Part shown: positions 35,052 to 44,387 of the stretch, piece by piece
Position numbering within the stretch: position 1 is the stretch's first letter
Layout: every line of letters begins with the position of its first letter
From: Coprococcus sp.
GTDB taxonomy: Bacteria > Bacillota > Clostridia > Lachnospirales > Lachnospiraceae
Assembly (NCBI GenBank): GCA_022793995.1
Contig: JAAWDY010000033.1
Coordinates: forward strand, 1-64,000
Direction of reading: 5' to 3'
Length of the DNA stretch: 64,000 nt
Position numbers and translations under genes: made by a program
The notes under the pieces: model-generated
Database searches by the model: none
The model's input: the letters and a program-made list of their open reading frames with translations, nothing else
What the model was told of the DNA's origin: nothing

Positions 35052-36422
35052 TTAGCTTTTCAGCCTTTTCAGCACACTCAAACTGATGGGAACCGACAAC
35101 GTCATCGTACAGATATCCGAGACAGTCTGGCACATCTGGACTCCCAGAAGTCCAAAAAACTGCGGCAAAAGGAAGATAAGCGGCAGGAAGAAGAGCCCCT
35201 GCCTTGCAGCCGCCAGAATGGAAGCTTTCAATGATTCCCCAATGGTCTGCAGCATCATATTGGACATAACGATCCATGCATTCAAAGGAAACACGATACA
35301 CTGCAGCCTGAGCGCCAGCTTTCCGATCCGCACCACGTCCACATCTTCGCGGAATATATGTACTACCGTCTCCGCCCCGAGAAATCCAGCCGCCGAGATC
35401 ACAACGAGCACGCAGAACGCCACCTTCACGCAGAAACTAAACGCTTCTTTCACCCGTCCGTATTTTCCTGCGCCGTAGTTCGTCCCGCACACGGGCTGGA
35501 ATCCCTGCCCAAAACCAATCAGCGCCGAATTTGCAAACATGGATACCCTGGAAACGATGCCCATCGCCGCGATTGCCGCGTCCGCGTAAGCCCCGCCGAA
35601 ATTCCCTGCCGCTGTATTCAGACAGATCGTTGCGATACTTCCCAGCCCTTGTCTGCAAAGCGACGGCACACCGCCCTGGAATATCCCATATAGATAATAC
35701 CATGTCGGCGTAAAATTTTTAAAAGAAATCCGAAAATTCCCGCCATGCATACTAATCCACAACAAAATGCTGAAACTGACAATCTGGCTTATCACGGTAG
35801 CCAAGGCCGCCCCAGCCACACCCATATCACAGACAAATATTAGCAAAGGATCCAAAATAATATTCAGCACAGCTCCTATTATGATCCCATACATCGCTGA
35901 CGATGCACAGCCCTGGAACCGGAGCTGATTATTGATAACAAGCGAAGACATCATGAACGGCGTTCCCGCCAGAATAATCCGCAGGTAGCTCATCGTATAC
36001 GGCAGAATGGTCTTCGTAGATCCTAGCATCAAAGACAACGGGCGCAGGAAAATGATTCCCACGACGCCAAATACCACGCCGACAAAGAACGCAGAAAAAA
36101 AGCCGGTCGCCGCCATCTTTTTCGCATCCTCGAATTCCTGTGACCCCAGCTTTCTGGATATGTAATTCCCCGATCCATGGCCGAAAAAGAATCCCATGGC
36201 CTGTATCATCGCCATGACCGAGAAGACCACACCGACTGCTGCCGTTGACTGTGTGTTGAGTCTTCCGACAAACATGGTATCCACCATATTGTAAAAGGAT
36301 GTCACAAGCATACTGATGATGGTCGGCACCGCCATCTGGCTCACCAGACGCGGAATCGGCTCCGTTGTCATGTACTCTACTTTTTCTTCCGCAGACATCT
36401 CTGCAACTCTTTTATGCTCCAC
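35052..36422 (-). CDS. MATE-family efflux transporter
   Basis: A 456-residue inner-membrane pump with 12 hydrophobic segments in two halves. The first half has VPTIISMLVTSFYNMVDTMFVGRL and the second has FGQGFQPVCGTNYGAGKYGRVKEAF, both typical of the MATE fold (DinF/NorM relatives). It exports cationic compounds using Na+ or H+. It stands alone between the diguanylate cyclase and the C39-like gene. Its 316-base upstream region contains a hairpin followed by a T run on the same strand, which might attenuate it. Confidence 0.9.
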   Translation of the reverse strand: MEHKRVAEMSAEEKVEYMTTEPIPRLVSQMAVPTIISMLVTSFYNMVDTMFVGRLNTQSTAAVGVVFSVMAMIQAMGFFFGHGSGNYISRKLGSQEFEDAKKMAATGFFSAFFVGVVFGVVGIIFLRPLSLMLGSTKTILPYTMSYLRIILAGTPFMMSSLVINNQLRFQGCASSAMYGIIIGAVLNIILDPLLIFVCDMGVAGAALATVISQIVSFSILLWISMHGGNFRISFKNFTPTWYYLYGIFQGGVPSLCRQGLGSIATICLNTAAGNFGGAYADAAIAAMGIVSRVSMFANSALIGFGQGFQPVCGTNYGAGKYGRVKEAFSFCVKVAFCVLVVISAAGFLGAETVVHIFREDVDVVRIGKLALRLQCIVFPLNAWIVMSNMMLQTIGESLKASILAAARQGLFFLPLIFLLPQFFGLLGVQMCQTVSDICTMTLSVPISLSVLKRLKS

Positions 36423-36738
36423 TTTTCTTTGCCCCTTCTTCTAGAAATAATGCCAACTGTATGGTTGAAACTGTGATTCTTAGCAGCCCACTACACTGTT
36501 GGATATAATGTCCATCTCTTCCATTTATATTTCTTCTACCATTCTATTCTAACACCAAAAAAATGGGTATTCAAGAAATGGGCATCTTATTTCTGCAAAA
36601 AAATAGGAGTGCCGAAACACTCCCATTTCCTAAACCTTCTTGCAAACTTCGGCTATCCTCCATGGCAGTAGAAGGTAGCCTTTTCCGTTACTTACGGTTG
36701 TTTCTGTTGTCTACGTATGTTCACGCCGTTACAATCCG
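36423..36738. other. Gene-free stretch with hairpins and a degenerate repeat
   Basis: No gene is supported. It contains: a diverged copy (about 36455-36494) of a sequence also at 45413 and 57095; a rho-independent terminator; and, on the minus strand, GGCTACC/GGATAGCC and ACCTTCT/AGAAGGT pairings (36630-36690) upstream of the terminator. The latter resemble a structured leader but do not match a riboswitch class I can name. Confidence 0.45.
36596..36629 (-). terminator. Hairpin plus T run between the C39-like gene and the MATE gene
   Basis: On the minus strand AAATGGGAGTG pairs with CACTCCTATTT across TTTCGG, followed by a T run. It terminates the C39-like gene's transcript, or attenuates read-through into the MATE gene. 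Confidence 0.8.
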
Positions 36739-37680
36739 TCACTCGGCGACTGTATACGCCCACATCCCTTTCATCTGATCTAAAAGGGTCTGTGCATCCC
36801 ACTTCTTCCGGCTATTCACACGGCTGTTCGGATCATTCACAATAATACTGTCATCCTCCGTCAGACCGACAAGCACGATAAAATGTCCCTGGCTCGTGAA
36901 ATCCCCCGGCCCCATACTGCAGATCAGGGGATGGCCTGCGCGCAGCTGCTCCAATATCGCGCTCCGGCTCCAGCTATCCATTTGTATCACCTTGAGTCCC
37001 AGCTTAGAAGCACCGGCCTGCATGAGGTTCCAGTCCGTCGCATTATCCTGCGTATAATATCCCTCCTGCACACTGAAATCCGCTATCTTCTTTGGAGTGA
37101 GCGTGGTATCCCCCATAAGCCCGGTCGCCACCATCGAAAGGCAGGTCGGGCCGCATCCGTCGACCGCGATCAAGCCGTTGCCATACGCGGCATACCCCCA
37201 TCCCTGATCCCACTGAAGATAGAACGGAATCTGGTTCCGCACCTGAAAATATTTCAGATCCACACCCATCAATACGTCTCCATCTCTCTCTTCCTTTGTC
37301 TTCTTCATCGCTTCCGGATAACCCAGAACCCACTCCATAGCCTCGGAGTGCTTGATTAGGTACTCTACCAGCCAGTCAGGGTAATCCTGCCGGTTCAGGA
37401 TTAGCTGCTCCACCTCCGGGCGACTCTGGTACAGCGCCGCAAGCTCAGCTCCGTATTGATCTGTCTTAAGCGCCTCCTGCACTGGGTCTTTCTCCACAGT
37501 CTCCTCCATGGGGGCTACAATTTCTTCCGTCTTGTTCTCCTCTTTTTCTTCTTTATAATTCAAACGCAGGACCACAAGCAATATCATCACGGCCCCTGCT
37601 ATCATTGCCGTATAGATACGTCTTTTCAGCTGTCTCCTTCTAAACTCTCTTTTTGAGAGCCGCTTTCTTCCTTTTGCCAT
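36739..37680 (-). CDS. C39-like cysteine peptidase, membrane anchored
   Basis: A 313-residue protein. A basic N-terminus and one membrane segment (about 24-41) anchor it with its bulk outside the cell; an acidic linker follows. The C-terminal domain (about 150-310) is of the peptidase C39-like type: QWDQGWGYAAYG and VDGCGPTCLSMVATGL hold the presumed catalytic cysteine, GHFIVLVG the histidine and VNDPNS the aspartate. This family processes surface or peptidoglycan-associated peptides; a bacteriocin link is not supported here. It precedes a MATE gene but is separated by a terminator. Confidence 0.82.
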   Translation of the reverse strand: MAKGRKRLSKREFRRRQLKRRIYTAMIAGAVMILLVVLRLNYKEEKEENKTEEIVAPMEETVEKDPVQEALKTDQYGAELAALYQSRPEVEQLILNRQDYPDWLVEYLIKHSEAMEWVLGYPEAMKKTKEERDGDVLMGVDLKYFQVRNQIPFYLQWDQGWGYAAYGNGLIAVDGCGPTCLSMVATGLMGDTTLTPKKIADFSVQEGYYTQDNATDWNLMQAGASKLGLKVIQMDSWSRSAILEQLRAGHPLICSMGPGDFTSQGHFIVLVGLTEDDSIIVNDPNSRVNSRKKWDAQTLLDQMKGMWAYTVAE

Positions 37681-37794
37681 GTATTTTTCATTTCCTTCCG
37701 TAATTCCCCAAATCGGTTGGAATCATTCTATCATATCTGCTTTCTGAAAAACACCTTTTTTGACAAATTATTCTTTGTAAATTATACCTACGGA

Positions 37795-39984
37795 TTATAC
37801 CTGTTCCGGAATTTCCGGTTCTTCCTGCTGCGGTTCCCCCTCTTTGCCGTCTCCCTCTTTCTTGTCGTCCTCCTTTTTCTCCTCCTCTTTTTTCTCTTCA
37901 CCTTTCTCTTCTTCTTTCTTCTCCTCCTTTTTCTCCTCTTCCGCTTCTTTCTGCTCCTCTGTTATGACCTCTGTCACCATTTTCCTGAGCGTCACTTCCG
38001 TCTCTTCTTCCCCGACGCGGACCGTATACGTCTTCCCTTTCACTAGCTCTGGCGCCGATATTGCATACCATTGCATCTTTTTCTCTGTCCGGAAATACAC
38101 GATAATCTCCCCGTCGCCATCCTTGACCGTAATGACCGTACCAGCCTCGACCGCCTCAGGCAGGCTTTGCACAATCACCGGTTGCTGCGAATCCTCCGTC
38201 GGATTCTGCGCCATGCCTGAACTTCCTGCTCCGATAAACGTCCCTCCTGTTATCTGGAACTTAGAAGCAAAGTCCAGCGCGCCGTTTGCATTGTTCTCCG
38301 GCCCGTGTACCGTCACCTCGCCGCCGCTCATAAATACATCCCCGTTGGCGTCAATCCCGTCTCCCTGGGCATTCACATCCAATATGCCGCCTTTAATCCT
38401 GAGCACAGCCCCTTGGTCTTCTTCCGCCATCGGGTTCTGCCACTCATTCCTTCCAAGGTTTTCATCTTGATAAGGCTCTTCAACATCCTCCTCCGTTTCC
38501 GGGCTTTCATCTTCTCCCGCCGCATTTACACCGTCGTCGCTGGAAACGACCCGGATATCCCCGTCGTTGATGGTAATGTCAAATCCTTCAATCCCCTCGT
38601 AGCTCTTCTGGATATCGATCGTCCCCCCGTCTATAATCAAGGTCTGATCCGAATGGATTCCGTCGTCTCCTGTCCGGATGGTAAGCGTCCCGTCCTCCAC
38701 CATTACATTCTGCCTGCCGTTAATCGCATCGTCACGCGTATCGATCTGGAACTCTCCGCCTGCCACCACAAGATCTACATAAGATTTCAGCCCCTTTGCG
38801 CTAGGCTCATCGCTACTCTCTACCTTTCCCCATTCGGCCGGCCTGCTTCTTTGCGGCATCTCGTCCCGCATCTCATCTCTTCTTTCCATGAATCTATCTC
38901 TGCCGTCTTCCGGTGTCTCCCCATTCTGCGGCGGCTCCATACCTTCCGGCGCTTCCCCATTCTGCGGCGGCTCCATACCTTCCGGCATCTCCCCATTCTG
39001 TGGCGGCTCCATACCTTCCGGTGCTCCTGCGTCCTGCGGCGGCTCTACGCCTTCCGGCGCTGCCTCCTGCATATCGCTTCCGCTTCCACTCCCGGCAGTA
39101 ATCTCAAAGTCCCCGTCATTAATTCTTAGAAGCGTTTCCGCCTGGATCCCATCGTTGACAGAGTGAATCACGAACACCCCTTTATCAATCATAACATAGC
39201 CTTTGTCCGTTTCCTCCGTATTTGTCGCTTTGATTCCGTCTCCTCCCGCTTCTATAGTAAAATACCCATTTTTCACGGACACACTGTCTTTTCCCACAAT
39301 GCCGTCCCCGGCGGATAATATGTCGTACGTCCCGGTCACAAATTTAAGGTCATTCTTGCTCTGGATCGCATGATTGTGATTTCCCGTCACCTGAAGCTTC
39401 CCTGTACCGTTGAATGTCAGGTCATCCTTGGCGAAGATCGCTGCGTCCGGCTCATCGCCGTCCTCATTTTCCAATACATATTCAACCCCATCGCTCACAA
39501 TATTTTCCGTATCCTCGGCAAGCGTAATGACCGTCTTTCCACTTTTAATATAAATAGGCGCGATACTGCTGCTTGTAATCTCTGCATTGTTAAGGACCAG
39601 CTTGACTTCTGCCTTTTCCCCGCCGGAATCCGGCACATCCACAATAATCTGCCCGTTTTCCAGCTTTCCTTCAAGGACATACGTCCCCTCGCGCTTGATC
39701 TTCGCCGTCGTCCCATCCACCGAAACGCCCCTTCCCTCCGCGGAAATACTGTCGCCGTCCAGTTTAATCCAGACCGACTCCTCTTTATCCCACGAATCAT
39801 CCAGCTTCTCCGCGCTGTATTTCCCCGCTGTCAGCGTCACGGTGTTTACTACCGCGTGCTCCTGAGATGAAGCCGAAACCGTCTCTGTCTCTGCTTCCTG
39901 CCATTGGCTTTCGCACCCTGCTGTTATCACTGTCAAACACATTGCAAGCAATGGTAATTTTATAAAATTGGTTGTCTTCTTCAT
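37795..39984 (-). CDS. Cthe_2159-type carbohydrate-binding lipoprotein
   Basis: A 729-residue surface protein with a lipoprotein signal (LTVITAGCESQ, Cys about 24). Repeating short beta segments (such as VEDGTLTIRTGDDGIHSDQTLIIDGG) form a parallel beta-helix as in the clostridial Cthe_2159 family, known to bind acidic polysaccharide. Residues of about 305-360 hold near-tandem PEGMEPPQNGE units, and a Lys/Glu-rich tail (about 660-725) ends it. It is downstream of DUF4956 and VTC genes, the recurring partner set for this family. The low-complexity segments explain several long antisense reading frames. Confidence 0.85.
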   Translation of the reverse strand: MKKTTNFIKLPLLAMCLTVITAGCESQWQEAETETVSASSQEHAVVNTVTLTAGKYSAEKLDDSWDKEESVWIKLDGDSISAEGRGVSVDGTTAKIKREGTYVLEGKLENGQIIVDVPDSGGEKAEVKLVLNNAEITSSSIAPIYIKSGKTVITLAEDTENIVSDGVEYVLENEDGDEPDAAIFAKDDLTFNGTGKLQVTGNHNHAIQSKNDLKFVTGTYDILSAGDGIVGKDSVSVKNGYFTIEAGGDGIKATNTEETDKGYVMIDKGVFVIHSVNDGIQAETLLRINDGDFEITAGSGSGSDMQEAAPEGVEPPQDAGAPEGMEPPQNGEMPEGMEPPQNGEAPEGMEPPQNGETPEDGRDRFMERRDEMRDEMPQRSRPAEWGKVESSDEPSAKGLKSYVDLVVAGGEFQIDTRDDAINGRQNVMVEDGTLTIRTGDDGIHSDQTLIIDGGTIDIQKSYEGIEGFDITINDGDIRVVSSDDGVNAAGEDESPETEEDVEEPYQDENLGRNEWQNPMAEEDQGAVLRIKGGILDVNAQGDGIDANGDVFMSGGEVTVHGPENNANGALDFASKFQITGGTFIGAGSSGMAQNPTEDSQQPVIVQSLPEAVEAGTVITVKDGDGEIIVYFRTEKKMQWYAISAPELVKGKTYTVRVGEEETEVTLRKMVTEVITEEQKEAEEEKKEEKKEEEKGEEKKEEEKKEDDKKEGDGKEGEPQQEEPEIPEQV

Positions 39985-39994
39985 ATCCTGCCCC

Positions 39995-40669
39995 CTATAA
40001 TTCTTCCTGGCTCGTCGCCCGTCTGCCGCAGATGATCGTCAGATTTCCATTCCGGCAGCGGATGGCGTCGATCATTTCCTTTTCAAGCTTTACATCCCGG
40101 AGTGTGATATGATACTCCAGCTCATACATACTCCCCAGATTTGTCGTCTTCACACGCTGCAGCATGCAGCGCGACGTATACTTTTCAAAAATGTCCTCAA
40201 AAATCTCCGTATAATCCAGATTCTCAGCGATCGTAACCCGCAGATCCTTTTCACTGTATTTTGACTCACCAAACGAAGTCTTGCCCAAAACAAGAAACAA
40301 AAGCCCGATAATCACTGTCATGATCGCTGCAAACGTAAGATAACCAGTTCCAGTCGCAAGCCCGATCGCCATCGCAAAGAATATCCCTGCAATCTCCCTC
40401 GCACTCCCCGGCGCCGAGCGGAAACGCACCAGGCCAAATGTGCCAAGCACCGCCACGCTGGTTCCCAGATTTCCATTTACCAGCATAATGACAAGCTGCA
40501 CAAGGACCGGCATCAATACCAGCGTCACCGCAAAATTCTTCGTATAAGTTCCCTGATACATATAAATAATAGAAATCACAAATCCCAAAATAATAGATAC
40601 GATTGTGCATAACAGCATATCCTGGATTGTCAAAGTTCCTGTCACACTACTGAATATACTTGTAAACAT
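39995..40669 (-). CDS. DUF4956 membrane protein
   Basis: A 224-residue protein with four or five hydrophobic segments in its first 125 residues (LLCTIVSIILGFVISIIY and following), and a soluble C-terminal domain. The GTFGLVRFRSAPGSAREIAGIFFAMAIGLATGTGYL stretch is the DUF4956 hallmark. The molecular function is unknown. It occurs with VTC-domain and Cthe_2159 proteins across Clostridia, and the same order is present here. Confidence 0.88.
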   Translation of the reverse strand: MFTSIFSSVTGTLTIQDMLLCTIVSIILGFVISIIYMYQGTYTKNFAVTLVLMPVLVQLVIMLVNGNLGTSVAVLGTFGLVRFRSAPGSAREIAGIFFAMAIGLATGTGYLTFAAIMTVIIGLLFLVLGKTSFGESKYSEKDLRVTIAENLDYTEIFEDIFEKYTSRCMLQRVKTTNLGSMYELEYHITLRDVKLEKEMIDAIRCRNGNLTIICGRRATSQEEL

Positions 40670-40686
40670 GGCCTTAGCCCCTCGCT

Positions 40687-40834
40687 TTCCTTGATTTATC
40701 CATCGCCGACAGGCGATTCCATTCAGGTACCCCGCCCTCGGGGTTTCCTTGATTTCCCCATCGCCGACAGGCGATTCATTTCAGGTACCCCGCCCTCGGG
40801 GTTTCCTTGATTTCCTCATCGCCGACAGACGATT
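40687..40834. repeat. Tandem double-hairpin repeat inside the VTC operon, two and a half units
   Basis: Units begin at 40687, 40743 and 40802 (period about 58). Each has CATCGCCGACAGGCGATT followed by a CCCCG-ccct-CGGGG hairpin; the third unit has one mismatch and stops after the palindrome. The first palindrome is that of the 21314 and 58240 arrays with two central bases changed. The VTC gene's last 17 codons and stop lie within this array. Confidence 0.85.
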
Positions 40835-41546
40835 CCACCCCTATGCCTAATTCCAGCTCTCCTGCCAGCACGGAAGTCTGATAGACCTTGCCGTATTTTG
40901 AGTAGGAAACTGGATAAATCTGCAGATCGCACAAAATCTTCGCCAGCCAGATGGGGTATGACGCCAAAACTTTAATCTCCATCAGAAAACCTCCCGGCTC
41001 TATAAAAGAACACTCCCCATCATATCCCAGTTCCAGACGATGATAACGCCTGCGGATGTTTCTGTCAATCGTAATCCGAAGCTGAGGCTCGTTTCTTCCC
41101 ACATAGGCCCTCCGGTCATATGCCAGATAAAGCTTTGGTTCCGGGCGGTAGAATTTCATAAAATAATCAATCTCCCGCATGATCTGATCCCCCCTTTCCG
41201 GAAAGATCCCTTCCTCCAGATACGCCCTCGCCTGCGTGGTCGAAAGCGCCGTCCTCCGCTTATATACCACTCCGGCATATTTTTTCTTAATCTCCAGGAA
41301 AATCGCGCTGTCCTCTTTGATCTGTCCGTATCCTCTGACCCGGAACTTCTCTTTGTAGCGGGGCCGTTCAAGCGAATTACGTATCAGGCCGAAATCCTGT
41401 GTATCATAGTAAATGTTATGTATCGTGTGCAGTCCATACTCATCCGCGACAATCCATTTTTCCGTCTCTTTGAGGAAGGCATTGCATTGCTCCTCGCTCA
41501 TAAAATACTTCTTCTCGACTCTCCGAAACGTATCCACAGCTTTCAT
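40776..41546 (-). CDS. VTC-domain protein
   Basis: A 256-residue protein of the VTC (polyphosphate polymerase/triphosphate tunnel) fold. The N-terminal RRVEKKYFMSEEQC, the YYDTQDFGLIRNSLERPRYKEKFRVRGYG strand pair and the IFLEIKKKYAGVVYKRR basic/acidic tunnel residues are recognisable. In yeast the domain makes polyphosphate; bacterial versions with DUF4956 are less clear. The C-terminal 17 residues are encoded by the repeat array at 40779-40829, so the natural end of the protein may have been altered by it. Confidence 0.88.
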   Translation of the reverse strand: MKAVDTFRRVEKKYFMSEEQCNAFLKETEKWIVADEYGLHTIHNIYYDTQDFGLIRNSLERPRYKEKFRVRGYGQIKEDSAIFLEIKKKYAGVVYKRRTALSTTQARAYLEEGIFPERGDQIMREIDYFMKFYRPEPKLYLAYDRRAYVGRNEPQLRITIDRNIRRRYHRLELGYDGECSFIEPGGFLMEIKVLASYPIWLAKILCDLQIYPVSYSKYGKVYQTSVLAGELELGIGVESSVGDEEIKETPRAGYLK

Positions 41547-41642
41547 ATGTTTTCCTCCTCGGATTTATTCTAAGTATAAAATGTGGGAAAACTATGGGTG
41601 AACTGTGAAAAAAAAGTGAAAACAAAGGAGCGGGAATACAAC

Positions 41643-42275
41643 TTAGATGCTGAGTTGTTCAAGATATGGACTAAAAGCGGGACAGGTCGAACAAACCGCG
41701 ATCTTTGCGGACTTAGCCGGATACTCATAAAAATAATAACGTCCCTTTATATCTTCCGGCTGCCGGACTAAAGAAGGAGCTCCACCCTCGGGGAAGTCAA
41801 ATGCAAACGTATCCAGTCCCAGACTCATCCCCCGGCGCGTGGCTTTCATAAAACTCTCCTTCAATACCCAGAGACGGATAAACTCCTCTGCTCTTTCCTC
41901 TTCCGGAAGCTTCATAAGCCGCGCTGCCTCCTGCGGACAGAAAAAACGTCTGGCGATCTGTTCCCGGACCACTCTTAAGCCCTCGACATCGCAGCCTACG
42001 GACTCTCCATCCGGCGCGACGCTGCAGAGCACATACTTCCCCGAATGGGACAGATTGAATGGAGTTTCCGAAGAAATCGGATACCGTTCGGACGCAAGCA
42101 TATAAAGACGCCACGCTCCGACGCTCCTTGCCTTATCCTGCATACGGCGCAGACGGTCCGCTTTCTCCTTACGGAAATCTGGCATCTGCTCATAGACACT
42201 CCGGTATTCCCCCTCGTTTTTCAGACGGCTGATGTCCGCCAGAAACGTATAGACTTTGTCTATCTTCCCACTCAT
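41643..42275 (-). CDS. 4'-phosphopantetheinyl transferase (Sfp-like)
   Basis: A 210-residue enzyme that moves phosphopantetheine from CoA to a carrier protein serine. The FNLSHSGKYVLC segment, the SVGCDVEGLR aspartate pair and WVLKESFMKATRRGMSL with Glu/Lys are the Sfp-type motifs. The ATG at 42275 follows CAGGAGG; a frame opening at 42320 has none. No NRPS or PKS gene is within the window, so the target carrier is unknown. Confidence 0.88.
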   Translation of the reverse strand: MSGKIDKVYTFLADISRLKNEGEYRSVYEQMPDFRKEKADRLRRMQDKARSVGAWRLYMLASERYPISSETPFNLSHSGKYVLCSVAPDGESVGCDVEGLRVVREQIARRFFCPQEAARLMKLPEEERAEEFIRLWVLKESFMKATRRGMSLGLDTFAFDFPEGGAPSLVRQPEDIKGRYYFYEYPAKSAKIAVCSTCPAFSPYLEQLSI

Positions 42276-42451
42276 CTCTTCTTGCCTCCTGTGATTATCA
42301 TATCCCCGTGAGTATAACATACCCCCTAAATTGCTTCAATAAAATCCCGCTCATTCTTATGGTCTTAATTGAAACCGCTGCTTAACTGGACGGGTGCCTT
42401 GCGGCAAGGGGCAAGCACTGTGAATAGCAACTAGCAATTTCTATTTTTGTG

Positions 42452-42460
42452 TGATATAAT
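42452..42460 (+). promoter_or_regulatory. Extended -10 promoter of asnB
   Basis: TGATATAAT is an extended -10 (TG-N-TATAAT), placing the start near 42467, 28 bases before the asnB ATG. The stretch before it (42391-42420) forms a GTGCCTTGC/GCAAGCAC hairpin of unknown role. Confidence 0.55.
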
Positions 42461-42494
42461 AGGAACACTTGGACTTGAAGGAGGATACGATTCT

Positions 42495-44330
42495 ATGTGT
42501 GGATTTACAGGCTTTTACGGCACAGGTGATTATGATAGAGAGGAGATTGTCGACCAGATGGGCAATCTCATCGCACACCGCGGCCCTGACAGCAGTGGCA
42601 GCTACGTTGACGACTATGCGGCTCTCGGTTTCCGCCGTCTCAGCATCATCGACCTGGCGGGCGGCGATCAGCCGATCCACAGTGCAGACGGCAGATTTGT
42701 CATTACATTTAACGGAGAAATCTATAATTACAGGGAAATACGTCAAGAATTGATTCAAAAGTACGGCTGCACCTTCCAGACCGATTCCGACACGGAAGCT
42801 ATTTTGCAGGCATATCAGCACTATGGAGAAAAAACCGCATCCATGCTGCGGGGCATGTTCGCATTTGTTATCTACGACAAGAAAGAACACACCTTATACG
42901 GCGCAAGGGACTATTTCGGAATCAAGCCTTTCTATTATGCACAGATGGAAGGAACCCTTCTGTTCGGCTCCGAGATCAAGTCCTTCCTGGCCCACCCGCA
43001 TTTTCATAAGGAAGTGAACAAGGAAGCTTTGAAAATGTATCTGATCTTCCAGTATACCCCACTTCTTGAAACGATGTTCAAGGGCGTATTCAAGCTAGAG
43101 CCAGGCACTTATTTCACTTATGACGGAAAGGATTTCCGGACCACCAAATATTTTGACCCAACTTACGAAAAAGAGAATCGAAGCTTTGACGAAACTGTAC
43201 GTCTGATCGGCGAGACTGTCCAGGAATCCGTGGATTATCATCAGATCAGCGACGTGGAGGTCGGCTCCTTCCTCTCCGGCGGTGTAGATTCCAGTTATAT
43301 CGCTTCCACAGTAAAGCCGATGAAAACGTATTCTGTTGGATTTGAGGTGGGCGGCTTTGACGAGACCACATATTCCAAGGATCTGTGCGATATTCTCCAT
43401 ATGTCAAACGCAAAAAAGGAGATTTCCTCCGATGAATTTTTCGATATTCTGCCTGAGGTACAGTATCATTCCGACGAACCGCACGCGAATCTTTCTGCCG
43501 TGCCGCTGTACTACCTGTCGCAGCTGGCGGCAAAAGATGTAAAGGTTGTATTGAGCGGAGAAGGCGCGGACGAGCTGTTCGGCGGATACGACACCTACAA
43601 GCCGAGCAAGGCCGGCGATCTATACCGCAAAGCGGTTCCCGCCGCACTACGCCGAAAGCTGGGCGACTGGGCGGCAAAGCGTCCGAACCACCGCGGGCTT
43701 AATTTCCTCAAACGGAATGCTTCGTCGGTTGAAGAATCCTATATCGGCCAGGCATTTATCATGGATAACGAGGAGGCGAACGCGATCCTTTCACCCGAAT
43801 ACCAAAGCAGCCTTCGCTATCAGGATGTGACAAAGCCGTATTTCGACCAGGTGAAAGATCAGGACGACTTGCATAAAAAGCTCTTCCTTGACATGCATCT
43901 ATGGCTGCCCCACGACATCCTGCTCAAAGCGGACAAGATGACGATGGCACACTCCCTGGAGCTGCGCGTCCCCTATCTGGACAAGGAAGTCTGGAAGCTT
44001 GCGCGCTCCCTTGACAGCAGCTATTGCGTGGACGGCGAGGAGACGAAAAAGGCGTTTCGTACTTCTGCGCTCTCCCACATCCCCATGGACTGGGCAAAAC
44101 GGAAAAAACTGGGCTTCCTTGTTCCTTTCCGGGTATGGCTACGCGAAGATAAGTATTATAAACGCGTAAAAGAAATGTTTGAAAAAGACTTTGTATCCCA
44201 ATTTTTCAACCGGGATATCCTGCTTGGCTGGCTGGAAGACCACCGGAATAAGATCGGTAATTTCCACAGGAAGATCTACACAGTTTACTCATTCCTTCTA
44301 TGGTATGAACAGTATTTTGTATTAAGATAA
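42495..44330 (+). CDS. asnB: Asparagine synthase (glutamine-hydrolysing)
   Basis: A 611-residue AsnB. After Met removal, Cys2 (MCGFTGFYG) is the glutaminase nucleophile; the RRLSIIDLAGGDQPI and FNGEIYNYREIR segments complete the N-terminal domain. The synthetase domain has the PP-loop SGGVDSS (261-267) and the SGEGADELFGGYD segment. It makes asparagine from aspartate, glutamine and ATP. I start it at 42495, 9 bases after AAGGAGG, because that exposes Cys2; a longer frame from 42447 would bury it. The gene ends at a strong terminator. Confidence 0.95.
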   Translation: MCGFTGFYGTGDYDREEIVDQMGNLIAHRGPDSSGSYVDDYAALGFRRLSIIDLAGGDQPIHSADGRFVITFNGEIYNYREIRQELIQKYGCTFQTDSDTEAILQAYQHYGEKTASMLRGMFAFVIYDKKEHTLYGARDYFGIKPFYYAQMEGTLLFGSEIKSFLAHPHFHKEVNKEALKMYLIFQYTPLLETMFKGVFKLEPGTYFTYDGKDFRTTKYFDPTYEKENRSFDETVRLIGETVQESVDYHQISDVEVGSFLSGGVDSSYIASTVKPMKTYSVGFEVGGFDETTYSKDLCDILHMSNAKKEISSDEFFDILPEVQYHSDEPHANLSAVPLYYLSQLAAKDVKVVLSGEGADELFGGYDTYKPSKAGDLYRKAVPAALRRKLGDWAAKRPNHRGLNFLKRNASSVEESYIGQAFIMDNEEANAILSPEYQSSLRYQDVTKPYFDQVKDQDDLHKKLFLDMHLWLPHDILLKADKMTMAHSLELRVPYLDKEVWKLARSLDSSYCVDGEETKKAFRTSALSHIPMDWAKRKKLGFLVPFRVWLREDKYYKRVKEMFEKDFVSQFFNRDILLGWLEDHRNKIGNFHRKIYTVYSFLLWYEQYFVLR

Positions 44331-44350
44331 TACCAGCTCTAAATGCACCG

Positions 44351-44387
44351 TCCCACCCTCGTGCCTGCATGAGGGTGGGCGTTTTTT
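44351..44387 (+). terminator. Terminator of asnB
   Basis: CCCACCCTC pairs with GAGGGTGGG (9 bp) across a 10-base loop, then GCG and TTTTTT. It overlaps the last two bases of the convergent AEC gene. Confidence 0.9.

Noticed and set aside
37844-39870. Several long plus-strand frames opposite the Cthe_2159 gene
   Set aside because: They are antisense shadows of the Glu/Lys- and Pro/Gly-rich repeats; the minus-strand gene has a clear signal peptide and operon context.
41583-41771. Small plus-strand frame near the phosphopantetheinyl transferase
   Set aside because: It overlaps the 3' end of that gene antisense and has no ribosome binding site.
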